Shown: positions 46,441 through 59,700 of the stretch, piece by piece
How the letters are laid out: each line of letters starts with the position of its first letter
Numbering within the stretch: position 1 is the stretch's first letter
Origin: Ixodes scapularis
Lineage: Eukaryota; Arthropoda; Arachnida; Ixodida; Ixodidae
Direction of reading: 5' to 3'
NCBI RefSeq assembly: GCF_016920785.2
Contig: NW_024609836.1
Location: forward strand, 65,575,930 to 65,639,929
DNA length: 64,000 nt
Position numbers and translations under genes: made by a program
Notes under the pieces: model-generated
What the model saw: the letters and a program-made list of their open reading frames with translations, nothing else
Told to the model about the DNA's origin: nothing
Database searches by the model: none

Positions 46441-46741
46441 CGGAATATCCTAGCAAGAAGCGTTCGCACAACCAATCACAATAGTTACTTAAAAAAACAA
46501 AAGTGCTTCCCTGGAAAGACGAAAAGGTTTACCAAGCCGAGCAAAATATTTCGTCAGCCTCGGTTCAGTATTGGTTTCTAAAAACAATCGGCTAAAAAAA
46601 CAAGTGATACACGAAGCCCCAGGATGCACGACAGTTCTAAGTGGCAAGGAACTCCTATTGTGTACAAAGTGGTAGAGGTCATGGACCCTCTAGATGACAT
46701 GGCCTCCGGGGTCCAGACGTCTAAAAAAATGATGAACCTTT

Positions 46742-46744
<3 letters not shown>
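46441..46744. other. Intergenic upstream of the Kunitz gene
   Basis: No gene recognised. It directly follows the gag relic, so part may be unrecognisable remnant of that element. Confidence 0.45.
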
Positions 46745-46804
<60 letters not shown>

Positions 46805-46825
46805 TGTGTGTGTGGGGGGGGGGGG
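46745..46825. repeat. (GT)n microsatellite followed by G12
   Basis: About 34 GT dinucleotides with one interruption, then a 12-base G run (46814-46825). It lies about 170 bp upstream of the TATA box of the Kunitz gene. Confidence 0.95.
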
Positions 46826-46997
46826 TGTTGCGTGGTTGATTATTTTGTTTTAAGATTAAATGCCGTCTTTTTTAAAAATTCCGTTATCTTTTGTTTTTCT
46901 AGAAATGCGGTCATTTGCTTTTCGCAGTATTGATTTTGTTTCCGCAAAACATAACGCTACGTAGAAAAGAGGCAGACATCTGCCCATTTTGTTTGGG

Positions 46998-47004
46998 TAT
47001 AAAT
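46998..47004 (+). promoter_or_regulatory. TATA box of the Kunitz-type gene
   Basis: 'TATAAAT' lies 41 bp before the first ATG at 47045. A transcription start about 25-30 bp downstream would give a 5' UTR of only 15-20 nt, as in many compact secreted-peptide genes. Assignment is by position and sequence only. Confidence 0.5.
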
Positions 47005-47044
47005 GAAGAAATCTTTAGAGAATTTATACATTACTGAGTAACCG

Positions 47045-47111
47045 ATGATGAACACAGCCCTTGCTGTCTTTTGCGTAGTTGCCGTCATCGTAGTTATCTT
47101 CACGGAGGCTG
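47045..47111 (+). CDS. Exon 1: signal peptide
   Basis: Start at the first of two adjacent ATGs (47045 and 47048). Twenty-two codons form a short polar start, a long Ala/Val/Ile core and 'FTEA', a credible signal peptidase site. Reading on without splicing would end after 12 more codons. The donor is G|GTAAGA at 47112. Confidence 0.7.
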
Positions 47112-49555
47112 GTAAGAAAACCTTTCTAGACGTGTCTCTTTAAATTATCGCACTTTAATTTTAGCCTAGAATGCTGCTATTTAATCGCCACATGGGGGAT
47201 CTATGACGAACGCTGATTCTACCTCTGCAGCTTAATTATTTCTCAGACAGACGCGAATGCCTTTGGAGGCAAATCCATGGCTTCTTATGCATGGTGCTGC
47301 CATGTGTGTAAATCAAATTTATTAAATTCTTTAATAAAAGTACGTGTAGACCTAGATATATAAAAAAGGTCAAATTCGCTTAAGGTGTTCCACGTCTGCT
47401 TGGGTGAAACTAAAGTCGTTGAGCTATCTCCCGTCTCAAACACAGCACACAGCTGTATTTCAAACGTTCTCATCTTCCCTTGGCATGAACTTTCGTATTC
47501 CACAGTCTTGGGTTTCTTCAAAATGTTAATCTCTGAATCTTTGGGTGATCGCCTCACGTCCTGCTACCAGGAATGTCTCGCTACCCTAGGTAAAACTAAA
47601 GGGTCATTGCGTGCGTACGGCATTATCGGCGCTATCAAAAGCGCTGAAATTTATTCATCTCGTTCAAGGTTTTTCTGCGACAGCGGTGACATGGTGTTGC
47701 CTTGAGACGCTGTTTTGTACGGGTACACAAATCCATCCTTGCACATTTTTGTCAACCTATACTCTTTGCGATACACCACGAGAACGTGTGTTAACCGCTT
47801 GGTTTTTGTTTCACTTATGCCGGAGAACAAGAAACTCAGCGATTTTGCCGCCTTAACCGTGGCTCTTGATATCACAGATAAAATTAGTAAAATAGAAAGA
47901 TCATTCGTTTATCATCCACTATAACACTTTTTACTTGTTCTTCCTACTGAAGTATATAGCTGTGAGGAACGTCATAACGAACCAAAATGATTAAATCGAA
48001 CGCGTAAACGGCTGTCCAAAAAGAACACTTTAGAAATCGCGAGTCGACAAAACTCCGTCTGAAGTCGTGGAAGTTGAAGCAGCTGAGGTCCATCAGTCTG
48101 ATTTCTGTGTGGAATCCACCTAAGCGTCACGACTTTCCTTCTTGCCTCGTCCGCTTTTCGATGGCCTAGGGGCTCGTCAGACTTGATTTTATATGCAATC
48201 TGCCAATGGTGTGCCTGTTTCCTGCCCATCAGTTTCGACGCAACCTCGTATTCGCGCCTTCAGCTCGTTGTTCGCCCTCTCGCGGCGGAAACGGGAAGCG
48301 CTCTAGTGATTGTCCCCCCGCTGGCCTGCGCAGCAGTCACGGCGGAACTACTCGCAATCATGGCTCACAAAAAGTCATTTGTGAATGCAAACAACATTCT
48401 TCACTGACCCGATAGAGTGCTGCACCCGACATCTGACTGTGCATTACTATAGAGTTTTAATATTCAGTATAGAAGCAAACGCATGTGCTGTGCGTTTACG
48501 TTAGAGTCCAGTGCTCCACAATGCACATGCTCGTCGTTGCTGTGGGCCTCCTCCTTCTACCCTCATTCTTTAATATGCTCCGGGGGGGTCACCTGAACTT
48601 GGGGGAGGGGGTCACGTGACCTCGGGGGGGGGGGGGGTCACGTGTCTTCGGGGGGGGAGGGGGGTCACGTGACCTCGGGGAGGGGGGCCACGTGACCTGG
48701 GGGGGTCACGTGGGGGACACCTTGGGGGTCACGCGACCTTGAGGTGAATTTGGGAGGGGTCACGTGACCTTGGGAGTGGTCACGTGACCTCGGAGGGTCG
48801 CGTTACCTTGGGGGGTCACATGACCTGGGGGTCACGTGACCTTGGGGTGACCTAGGTTACGCCGACGGCGACGCCGATGCCGACACCGCTCTAGCCGGAA
48901 ACGGGCGCCTAAGAGCTGCGCTCTAAAAAGTCTTCGCTTTAGCGTTGCGTGGGACACACAACGATCACGCAAACACAAAGTGCTTGCGTTCGCTGGACTA
49001 CACAAAACTAAAATTCGCTTCTGTTTCACGGGTTTTCCAACGCCATTCGAAACGTACTGCAGTGGTATGACTTGCAAGCGGGTGGGCGCTTCTTCGAACT
49101 GGAAAGGCTGAGATTAGCAAAACGGCGGCGCGTAAAAATTAAAGAAAATTACTGTTCTGGGTAGTTTTGTAGCTAAACCAAAAACAACGGAATCCATATT
49201 TTCGTATCTTGGGGCACTTGTTTGGGAAAAATTGGCGGCAAGCGTCGAAGTTTTTCTGATTGCCAAACGTCGCGAATTTGATATCACATTATCGCTTACC
49301 CAGAATTAAGGTCGTTTTACATTAATTTATCAAACTAGCTAGTATGTCGAGACTATTTTTATTTTATAACTTGTAAATTAAGAAGGCCGCAATTGACAGC
49401 AGTGATGATAATTTGCCAACTTTGAAATGCTACAGATTTTGGCGCGTTTGGAACTTAGATCGTAAGCAACAATATATATTGGAGTTTGAAAATACTATTC
49501 AATAAAATGATTTAATTGTATATTTATCAACACAAACTACCGTAATGCACCCACC

Positions 49556-49587
<32 letters not shown>

Positions 49588-52500
49588 TTAAATTACCGCA
49601 ATCACAAAAATATGCCTTTTAGCTATAATAGTCTTTACAGAAGGGTTTCGTTTTGAGTTCTTTTTAGCACATCAAGAACTCTGATATCTTTATCAAGATT
49701 GACATTAATGCTTGATGAAATATATAGTCATATGCGTCACGCGTTGCCTTAAAAAATACACACATTTCTCTTGTCTGACTCAGATTTTGTTTTGGCGATT
49801 TTGTAGTTCTTAATTTATACGTTGTGTTGACATATTCTAAACTAATCACCCGTGGCGACGTTTTGTAAAATTTTGATTGATTTTACTATTCTTGTGCTGG
49901 GATTAATACTAGAGCAATTAATCATCGAAATGCCTGAAAACTGATTCAAGGGCCCGCAGGTCATTATTTCATATGACCTTTGACCGAGTAGGAAAAGGCT
50001 CCAAGAACGCATAAGTATCAGCGCTGATTTCTTCAAGAAATACAATATTCTGTAACCTTTGCTGAGTATGAAAGATCCTGTCTTTTAGGGAGCACTGAAC
50101 TCTCCAAACATATTTTTTAAGTGCCTGGATCTGACACGCATGTCACAAGATAAAGTTTCCGCGAACAATTTCTTTAGCGTAGTAGCTACGCTGTGAGGCA
50201 CATGTTGGGGTAGGGAAGAAACCGAAAGGACACCATTATCGAGAAATTACATCCAAAATAGAAGTTAGCTTCGGTTTCGGTCGTAAATTAAAACGTGCCT
50301 CCCGGCGTAAATATTACCCCTTACACCGCTTTTGTTTTAAGAATAAAGAGGTGACTTAAGTGCATAACACACTAGCTATACCTCGCATAAGCGGGGACAG
50401 CTTGTGTCGCTCAGTGCAGCCAGCAAGCTATATTCGGTTACAAATCAAGAAGGTAGGAGAAGCTCCTCCCATAAGTGTGCTTCACCCGTTTCAAATCCAT
50501 GCGCAGTCGAAAGAATAATTCACCGGAAACCCCCTCGTTACGCTTCACTGAATAGATAATGGATACAGAGTGATACCCAACATGTCTCCGATCCCCGCTT
50601 TTTAAGAAAGTGGCCATTGTATCCATCGGAGGGGGAACTTAACTTCCCGAAGTCGTATTTGTTTCCATCGGAGTGGAAAAAGTCTAATCTCCCTCTCGTG
50701 GTTTCCACAACGCTATGTCAAAGTCGAAAGATAAAGCAAATATTCACGGGAAGGCGAAACCCTCTTCCGCGTCGGCCACAGCGTCACGGAAAAGGTGGGA
50801 CGCTTTTGGATACGAAGGTGGCGGAGGGATATATGAATCCCTTTGAGGGGCATTTGCCGCTACCTTCTTGACCTGTCACTTGCTATAGAATGGGCTCGGC
50901 AACTGGTATACGAACACGCACCTCCGATTCTCACAATAACCGCCATCTTGGAAAACCAGTTGCGCTACCTACAGACAGTTGAAGACGCGGCCTTCAAATA
51001 AGTTATAGCTTCACTCTTCATGCTTAGCAAAGTGCTTAAACATAAAATTGAGGGACCGTCCTTTTTAGAGTTTTCGTCGCAGGTGGCGTACGAATTTTCT
51101 TTTTTGCGTGCCAGCAGGGGGCTGGTGTAGAATTCGGACGAATAATTACCGGCACTTCGAGGCCGAATACAGGAACGAAGTCATCAGAACGTCCGATTGT
51201 TTTAGGCTCTGTTGGCCTGAAGTTGTGCGAGGGGCTTGATGCTGGAGTGGTCTCCTCACACAGCGACACGCACCTGGCACTCCCCGCATGCCATCACAGC
51301 ACGTGTCGACCCTTACCTTGACGAAACCAAGGAAAAAGTACAAAAGCCTGTAAGTTTTATCAAGGACATTCGGTCATGCCACTTATGAACGAAAGTTTAA
51401 AACAAGGGCTAGTCTCTCAGTGTCATGTGAAGCAAATAGCTAAGCAAGGAGGGTATTGTCGTAGTAGACCGCTTTAATCGCACTTGTTGGTCACATTAAG
51501 CGTTCTCGTGAACTAGCGTTACTATATATTTTATGCAATAATCTTCACTTCCCCATGATGCATGCAAGCTATCTTTTTCTAAAATGAAATAAACGAATAT
51601 GAGCATGGCTTAATCTGGCCTAAAGTCTCACAACCCTTAGCGCGCGCGGAGATCTGACTGTTAAAAAATTTGAACTTTTGTGCTATGGGCAGTCGGCATA
51701 TTTTCTTCCTCCAAAGGCTTCATAATTCTTCATAAATATTTTGGAAGGAGTATCAAATTTCGTTGTGACTTTTAAATTTTTAAAGTATATCTTTAAAGAA
51801 AAGCACATTGTTATATAAATTAATGCAGTTCTGCATATTAGATATGTTGAAAATAGAAATGTTTTCTTCACATCACCAAAAAATGTTAATTTTATAGTTT
51901 TTGGTTATCTGAAGAAAACTCTCATGTATTAAACGTGACATCCCATATACATATCAATTTTACTTTTTTAATTATGTGTTAAATCGAAATCGACATATGC
52001 TCTAACAAGATGTCAAAATAATTAACTAATAAACATACAAATAACGACGATCAACCTCTTCATCTTTGAATAGAAGTTGAAATATATCGTAATTTCTAAT
52101 GTAAAGATTTATAGGTCCGAAACATATATTACTTCTTATATTTATTAGATAGTTTAGAGCATTTCAAGTACTTTAATAATAAAACAAAGAATATATCTTT
52201 TTTTAATTTTGATACTTAAATTTGCATTTTTAGGGTTTCATTCCGCTTTCAATGACGTTTCTCGATGATATGACAGTTTTTTCTGTCATTGTATTGTATT
52301 ATTCAAATGGGTATTATAGTTTCGGAATTCATTTGATATATAATTGATGTCCTAATATTTACTGAAACAATAGTTATCATTATCCAAACAGATAAATTTT
52401 CGTAAAAGGAGCTAGGTTCTGAATTTCTGGCTGATAAAAATAAAAACAGAAACACATTTTATGACCACATTGAAATTCTACTGTAATTTAAGAAGTCATG

Positions 52501-53705
52501 TAAAACGTTTTCTTGCAGTGGGGAAGTCATCTGAGCGAGGCGAAACACCCAAATAAAATACCTGTGACAGTTGCACAATTCCTAAAATTTGCCTAATGCC
52601 ATTCAAAAGTTAAAAAAGAGCAAGAGCTAAAATTTTGCACAGAGACGTTTTCTAGTTTCGTACTAGTGAAGATTACCAGCATATATATAGTTTCGCTCCA
52701 TAAAGTTTGAGTCATGACCCCTCTTCCCAGACGATTTTAAATGAAATTGGCACTATATAATGTCAGCGACCATCTACATTTCAAAATAGATTCTTAATTT
52801 GTTTTCATTTTTTTTTCGTTTGACACTAAATGTTTGAAGGTTGATAAATAGTGATAAAATAGGCACTCATTATACTCTGCTATTCCTACAGAATTTCGGA
52901 CAATAAATCAGCATGGCTTAATCTACGCGACATAACAACCTCTGTTACGTTACACTTCAGCTCACCGGATGTTATTCTGTCGATTAGTTCACCAAGATCG
53001 TTTTGTCAGCACGCGCCAAACAATAACACAAAATCAACAACTTAAAATTAAGTAAGTGTAGCATTTCTAACGACTAGGAATAATGCAGAAATTTATCTTT
53101 CGCGCTCAGGGTATACATCCATCCCCTATGTACATTCGCAATATTTTTATTGTTCTATAATTGCTTCAATTCACCCCGACATATACGTGTGGCTAGGGGC
53201 GGCGTCAAGACGCCGCCCCCTAGCCACACGTCAACAGACGGGCTGAGACATCCAACCAAGCCATCCCTGCAACGCTCACCAGGCTTCGAACACTGTCGCA
53301 TCGCTCCCCGGCAAGGCCTCTAACACTCTTATACCATACTGTCAGTGACATTCGTTTGTGCGGTTTTTGTAATAATCTGTATATAATGTCTTAAATCTTT
53401 AATCATATTTATCGTATCCAATAGCATTGTCTTCGTGTTCCGTCTCACTGCGTCACACCAGCGAGCGTGAACTAGTCCACCACAGATATGGACAACGGTC
53501 GCACAACATTGTATTTGTACATCCTCTCATTTAATACACATATATATTCACCCTCACAATATATATATATATAGGTGAAGTAAGGTAAATATAAAAACAA
53601 TGAACCGGGAAAAGTTAACAAGTCAAAAATGCGTACTGTCGTAGTTACTAATGCGAAGTTTATGACGAGGTTTCGACCGGGGACCGCTCTTCATCAGGTG
53701 GGATA

Positions 53706-53766
<61 letters not shown>

Positions 53767-56700
53767 CGAGATGAAAGTTCTTCCATAGCCCAAAGTGTTG
53801 TTCACTCATTCATTGGAAACCTACCGCGACAAATGAGGCAGATATTTTAAGCACCATTTATCAATATCAGAATATTCAGCATTCAACAGTGCGTACCATA
53901 CCTGTTGCAGCTGTTCGAAATTAATAAACGCATAGTTGTGGTAGTAATCAAACTCATACACGTTTGTGTTTGCTATTTCGTTTTATGCTTGTTCAGATTA
54001 TTTTAATGGAAATTCAAATCAATTTAAGATGTTCATAGCTGTAATTGCTTGCCAAGTCAAATTTTTGTCATTTATTAGTTTGACTACAAAACTTTCGAAT
54101 TCGCATTATGTAATAAATTTCAGATCGCAGAACTCAGAATCGACCAGACGTCTGCAATTTACCACCCCCCAAGAGGCCCCCAAGACCGGTTCCATATGGC
54201 TATGAAATATACTACTTCGACCAAGGGGAACGAAAATGCAAATGCTTCAGGCATTATGTGTTCAGTGGAGATTTAGGAGGAAATTCATTTCACAGTCATA
54301 AGGCCTGTAGAACGAAATGCAAAGGTACAGTATACCCATTACTGCAAACGTTGTTGAAAATACCCTCCGTGGAACTATATAATTGAGACTCTACAAGTAT
54401 AATTATGCTTATGCTTCTTAAAACCTCTAAAGTTTTAATTAATTTAAAACTGCTACAATAAAATATTTTCAAAAAACAAACGGAGCAGTAGTTTTTTAGT
54501 TATAATATGTAAAATCTGTAACACTTTAACTCAAGACTTGCATAAAAGGGTGCAAAGAACTTTCGGTGAGTGCTGCAAAAATCACTTTACTGCCCTTAAA
54601 ACAAATCTCTCCTGGATGCACCGCACGTTTTGTAATGTTTATTTAGACTCTAAATCCTTTAAAGAAGACCTTGCTGCTGTATCTTCTGCAGCTGGAATAT
54701 AACGCGCGTCTGTATTTATTGAAAATTGAAACATTTCTCGCCCTTCACCAAAATGTGTCTTCAAAGAAGCAAAGTAGTTGACTGCAGTCAAATTAGGCGA
54801 ATATGGCGGACGCTTCTCAATACTACAGCCTTTCATTGGGCTAGAAATTCTGGCTTAATCGCATCAACGCTTCACTGCTATTGTTCGGCTTTCTAGTGAC
54901 TCACACCTACAGCTCCCGTTCAAATGTAACAAACAGCAACAGACCAGCATAGAAAAATGGTTGGGTCAAGTTGGTTCATACAATTTAAAAAGTAAAAAGC
55001 GCGAAATGAAACACGGACGAAACAAGGATCACGTTCGACAAGGACAGGCGCCACTTACTACAAAATATACTGAAAAAAACGTTCGCTTAGCCAGACTGCC
55101 ATTTGACATACCCATAACAGGCCATAAACCAGCAACAGATCGGGAGGGAGCCTCATATGGAGCCGTCTAAAAAGGTGATTTTCTCATCCAACAGAAAAAT
55201 TGGTGGCAAGCTCACATACATTTCGCCCGGGTTCTTGATAAAGAAAACTTCATCAATTTTTTTTCTCTCGTTCCTGTCATTCTCTTTTTTTACAAACTTT
55301 GTCGAATCTAAGAGCGGTTCGCAACCGCAACGCTCACTATGCTCTGAGAGATGCCCCCGGAATAGTTATGTACAGCGAGCGTGTGCTCCCTCGCCCTATA
55401 ATTAAAACAACGTCCCGTTTGTCAGAGTTAAATACGGCCACAACTGAAGGGAATTTCGTTGACCACCTTTGTAACATATTTTGTGTACTTCGTAACAATT
55501 GACCTATTTTTGCGACAGTAATATCAAAACTAATCTCTGTAGAAGGGTGGTGACATGTGCTAGTTGGTGAGTATTATAGATGGTTAAAGTTAGCGAACAA
55601 CGTGAGGAAACTGTAAAAGAATACACTAGACAGGAAAGACACTCAACGCACAACTTAATATTTCATCCAGAAGAGAAGACGAAAGAGCATTCTTCTCTTC
55701 TGAATGAAGTATTGAGCTGAAAGTTCAGCGTCTTCCCTGTCTCCTGTAGTCTTCTAGTTTTCTCACATTGTTCGTTTACTTTAACCGCGTATAATTTCTT
55801 TACATCCTCCCCAAAGTATAAGGAGGTCATCCATATGTCAAAACGCTTTCTGCACATTCAATCCAAACAAATACGGACGACATCCTTGTTATTTTGGGAA
55901 ATCGTAGATATATTAGTTGCGAAATTACTGTCAAAACACAGATCACTTGTTTACTTCACTCTCAGGTGGGCTAAAATTCACATGGGGATTGCAAACAGAT
56001 AATTGTATGCAGTTTCTGAATTGGCAGTTCTTTTTTTTTTAATGATCAGGTTAGTTGGAGCTACAATCTACGTTCAAGAAAAAATCTTTCTTTCAGCAGT
56101 CCTCACTTAAGCTTAGTCAAAACACAGATTGCGTCCACGTGCCTACACGCAGCTATCACTCAGAGCTGCCAGCATAAAGCTGTCAAACAGCTTTGACCTT
56201 CAAGTTGAGAGATTAAATTTATCTGGTTACCCGTCTTACCAAGTGTCTAACGTTTGTGAAAAACTCCTAGAACTTAAACGTCATAGTGGCAAAACCTTAA
56301 AGAATAAGGATGCGAGTGTAGGGAGTGTAGGTGCCCTATTTGCACAAGGTTTCGCACAATTTAAAGAGTAGCCACGTACCAGGCACAAAGTTAATGTTCT
56401 AATTTCAGCCTCTTGCAAACTTTCGAAGACCTGTTTGGCCTTGTCAAGAAGAAGCATGTACGGTGTTCCAAAAAAACGTTACGGAGTACACTAACTGTGT
56501 TGAAAAGGTGGCCTACGAAATTCCTTTCAGTTGTGGCCGTGTTTATATCGGACAGACGGAACGTTGCTTCAATTATAGGATGAGAGCGCAGGCTCGCTGT
56601 ACGCAACAATTTGGGGGCCTCTCGAGAAACATTGTTAGCTTTGCAGCTGCGAACCTCTTTTATATTCAAGGAAGTTTGTTAATAAAGCGAATGAAAAGAC

Positions 56701-59700
56701 GGAGATATAGAGAGATCGTAGAAGCTTTATTGATCGGTTAAAAAGTGTGTGGGCATGCCGTCGATTTTTCTGCTGAATAACTGACTGTTTTATTTAGATG
56801 GCTTCATATAAGACTGCCAATATATTATGGTTTAAGGCCTGTTATCGGTATGTGAACGACAGCCTGGCTTTAGGGATTTTTGTTTCAATGAATCTTGTTG
56901 TAAACGGAGCGTGTGACTTTCGAACCTGTTCCTTGTTTCGTCCGTGTTCCACGTTGCGCTTTTAACATTTTAAATGACACAAGCAAAAGTTCCCGCTGTG
57001 TCGATACATGTTAGCATAAGGTGTGAACGTTGCAATGAGACTTTCGAGATATTTTGATTTATAATCAAAAATATTTGCATTACTATTTACCAAACTTTTT
57101 TAGGAAACCTTGTATATTTTATCGCGATTGGGGGCGAATAATGATCATTTTTGTTGGTAGAGACAAAAGTGTATCACCGCATTGTTTGCTATTGTAAAAT
57201 TGAATAAAATTGTTTCTCCTATTAGAACCCACGATCTTTTCAACAGAAAATACAAATATTTAATATTCGAAAAATATTAACCTCACTTCTAGCACAATCA
57301 GATGTACTTGAATAATTCTCCCCAAAACAACCTATTGTTTCGTACACAACCTAAATTTGAAGCAAAAAGGAATTTGATTTACGGAACTTTCCTGAGTCTC
57401 TAGGTATGCAGGTTGTGTTTTTATGGATTACAGAGTGTTTATTTTAAACCTGTAAAAGCTACACTAATGTGATCTTCGCAGGTGAGTTGTATGACCTGAT
57501 GGACATACCATAAGGGCTGGTTGTTACGATTCGTCAAATAATTAACTTTGATTTGTTAATTATCTTTTTATTATCGATGAGAAACATATGGATCCCATTA
57601 GACACATTCTGAGCTCCATCAAAAACACTAAATAGTAAAATTTCGAAAGATTATGAGCGCGCGGGAAGCTCGGTGGTGCGCGAAAGTTACCATTCACTCA
57701 ACGGAAGCAAGTGTGCAATTGCGAACACGCGTCAGTGTGGATTTTCCGTCTTTTATTATCCGCACTTTCGCACCACCAGCGCACCCCCGGGCGCCTCAAA
57801 TCTTTCAAACGTTGCTTGTTTAGTGGTTCTCGATGACATTCAGAAAGTTTCTAATTATAATTGCTTGCGAATCTTTCTTCATTTAAACGTTTGTTAAGAA
57901 ATATTTGTTAATATTCCGATGTATTTAAATAACTAAAACCTTGAGACAAGGAAACAAAAAGCGGCATACACCCCACCGTCTCAAAACGAGCACAGCATAC
58001 AACTGTCATTTACTTCTCCAACAGTCAAGTAGTCTTCTTTTTCAGCCTCCATCCAAATTATAGATATTCAACAGCAGGAAAATTTACTATACCGAGAAAG
58101 CCTCGAGCACATAACCAGAGCCTTTCTTGTTGTCTCTTTTTTTCTTCTTGTTGTTGAAGGTTGATGGCACGAGTTTTGTACAAAAACAAGATGTGTGTAT
58201 GTATTGGGTCCTCCTTGGCACCGTTACTTTCTGAAATTTATTTGGCTGCTTTCGACCGTGTAGTGGATTTAAAAGTACAGTCCTTGTTGCCCATTTCTCT
58301 AATAATCAAGCGTTTTGTAGACTTTTTTTTAAAATTTTATTTGTGTATTTTAAGGACTTGATGTGGTCGGTTGTGTATCCTTTATAAAGGAGCAAGCCCC
58401 AGAGCTTGCCTTCACCACTAATGTATGCACACCTGAGTGTTTTCAGTTTCTGATTTTAAAAACTTTTTAAACCTTCGAACTCTGTTGGAGCTATGAAAAG
58501 TTGCGCACAAACCGATGTTGTCATTCGATAGTTGCCATCCAAAAGCAGTAAAAATAAGTGTAGTATGGTCTCTCCTAAAAAGTGCCTTAAACAAGTCCTC
58601 CTCCCACTACGATCAAGAAAGCATCTCCTTTCAAATGTCGAGGTTGGGTGCCTCAGGGTATAATTTAAGCGTTCGATTATGTGTGTTGCAACATGTTCTG
58701 GTTAGTTTAAACAAACCCACAGAGCCTAGGATGAAGCCTGATAAGTTGGTATGCGTGCTGTAGCGAACCCAGGGTAGTCCTCGTTGACGGGCTCCGCCGG
58801 AGCCAGGCGCCGACAAGGAACATCGGGAAGATGGGTCTCGGAAGCCGGGTGTCTTTTCGACAGACATTTAATTTACATTTGTACAAGTCGTGTACCAAAG
58901 CAGGAAGACCCCTCTCGCAGAAGTTCACTTCTTTTACAGGCTCGCACTTCCCTCAAGTCGGCTCCGTAGGCTCTTTCCTCTCACGCACAAACCCAGCCCC
59001 CGACCACACGCACGACAGAGGTGGGGGGGGGGGGGGGGGGGGAGGAAAATCTCAGAGGTAGTATGTCCGGCTTCTGGGTCCGAGCACGAAGGAGCGGCCG
59101 ACCTTGTCCGACTTCTTGGTCCGAACCCGAGCACGAAGGAGCGGCCGTGGACAGGGTTTAAGGGATTAGGGAAGGCTGGGTGGGCGGCTGACTCGGTGGT
59201 CTTCCAGGCTGGGAATGGGTAAGGACGAACGTCCCCATCTGCAGGCCCCAAGAAGGGTAGGAGTCATTCCGGAAGTGGGTCGTCTGGCTCTCTGAGCTGA
59301 CAGCGAACGGATCACCACGGTGAAGAGATTTGGCCGAAGTGGTCGGTTCATTACAGTGGCCTTCTTTCATGATGTTTCACACAATCTGCAGGCATTGGAA
59401 GAAAGTCATAGTGTACGAATTCTTTTTAAAAATTGATTTAACATTAAGTAGGCTAACTCCTTTTGGGGAACGTAAATAAGGTTACAAAAAAAAAAACACA
59501 AAGATGCGTCAACCACTCGTGTTACGGCATAGTATAGGAAATACCAGTGGGCTGTGGGTTCTTGTAGGTGGTTCAAACTGGCCGTTGACTGAACGACGGA
59601 ATAATGAAACACAAAACAGCGGTTAATTCTTCTTTTAATAGTTCTGAAATCCTAAAACACTTGAGTGAATGTGAAAATTGATACCGAGATTGGAAGCAGA

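Larger units (their letters stand above)
47112..54123 (+). other. Intron 1 of the Kunitz gene, 7.0 kb
   Basis: Donor GTAAGA and acceptor 'aaatttcag'. It carries the palindrome-array element copy 2, repeat family B copy 2, an (AC)n run at 49558-49586, a GC-rich hairpin at 53185-53231 and a hammerhead-like motif. 47240-48500 and 49526-53180 are otherwise without recognisable features; 51650-53160 is very AT-rich. Short frames at 47385-47705 and 48183-48415 have no recognised domain. Confidence 0.55.

Noticed and set aside
57430..57490. Possible extra exon ending at AG|GTGAGT
   Set aside because: The donor is strong, but the preceding segment has an in-frame stop in the required phase and no homology.
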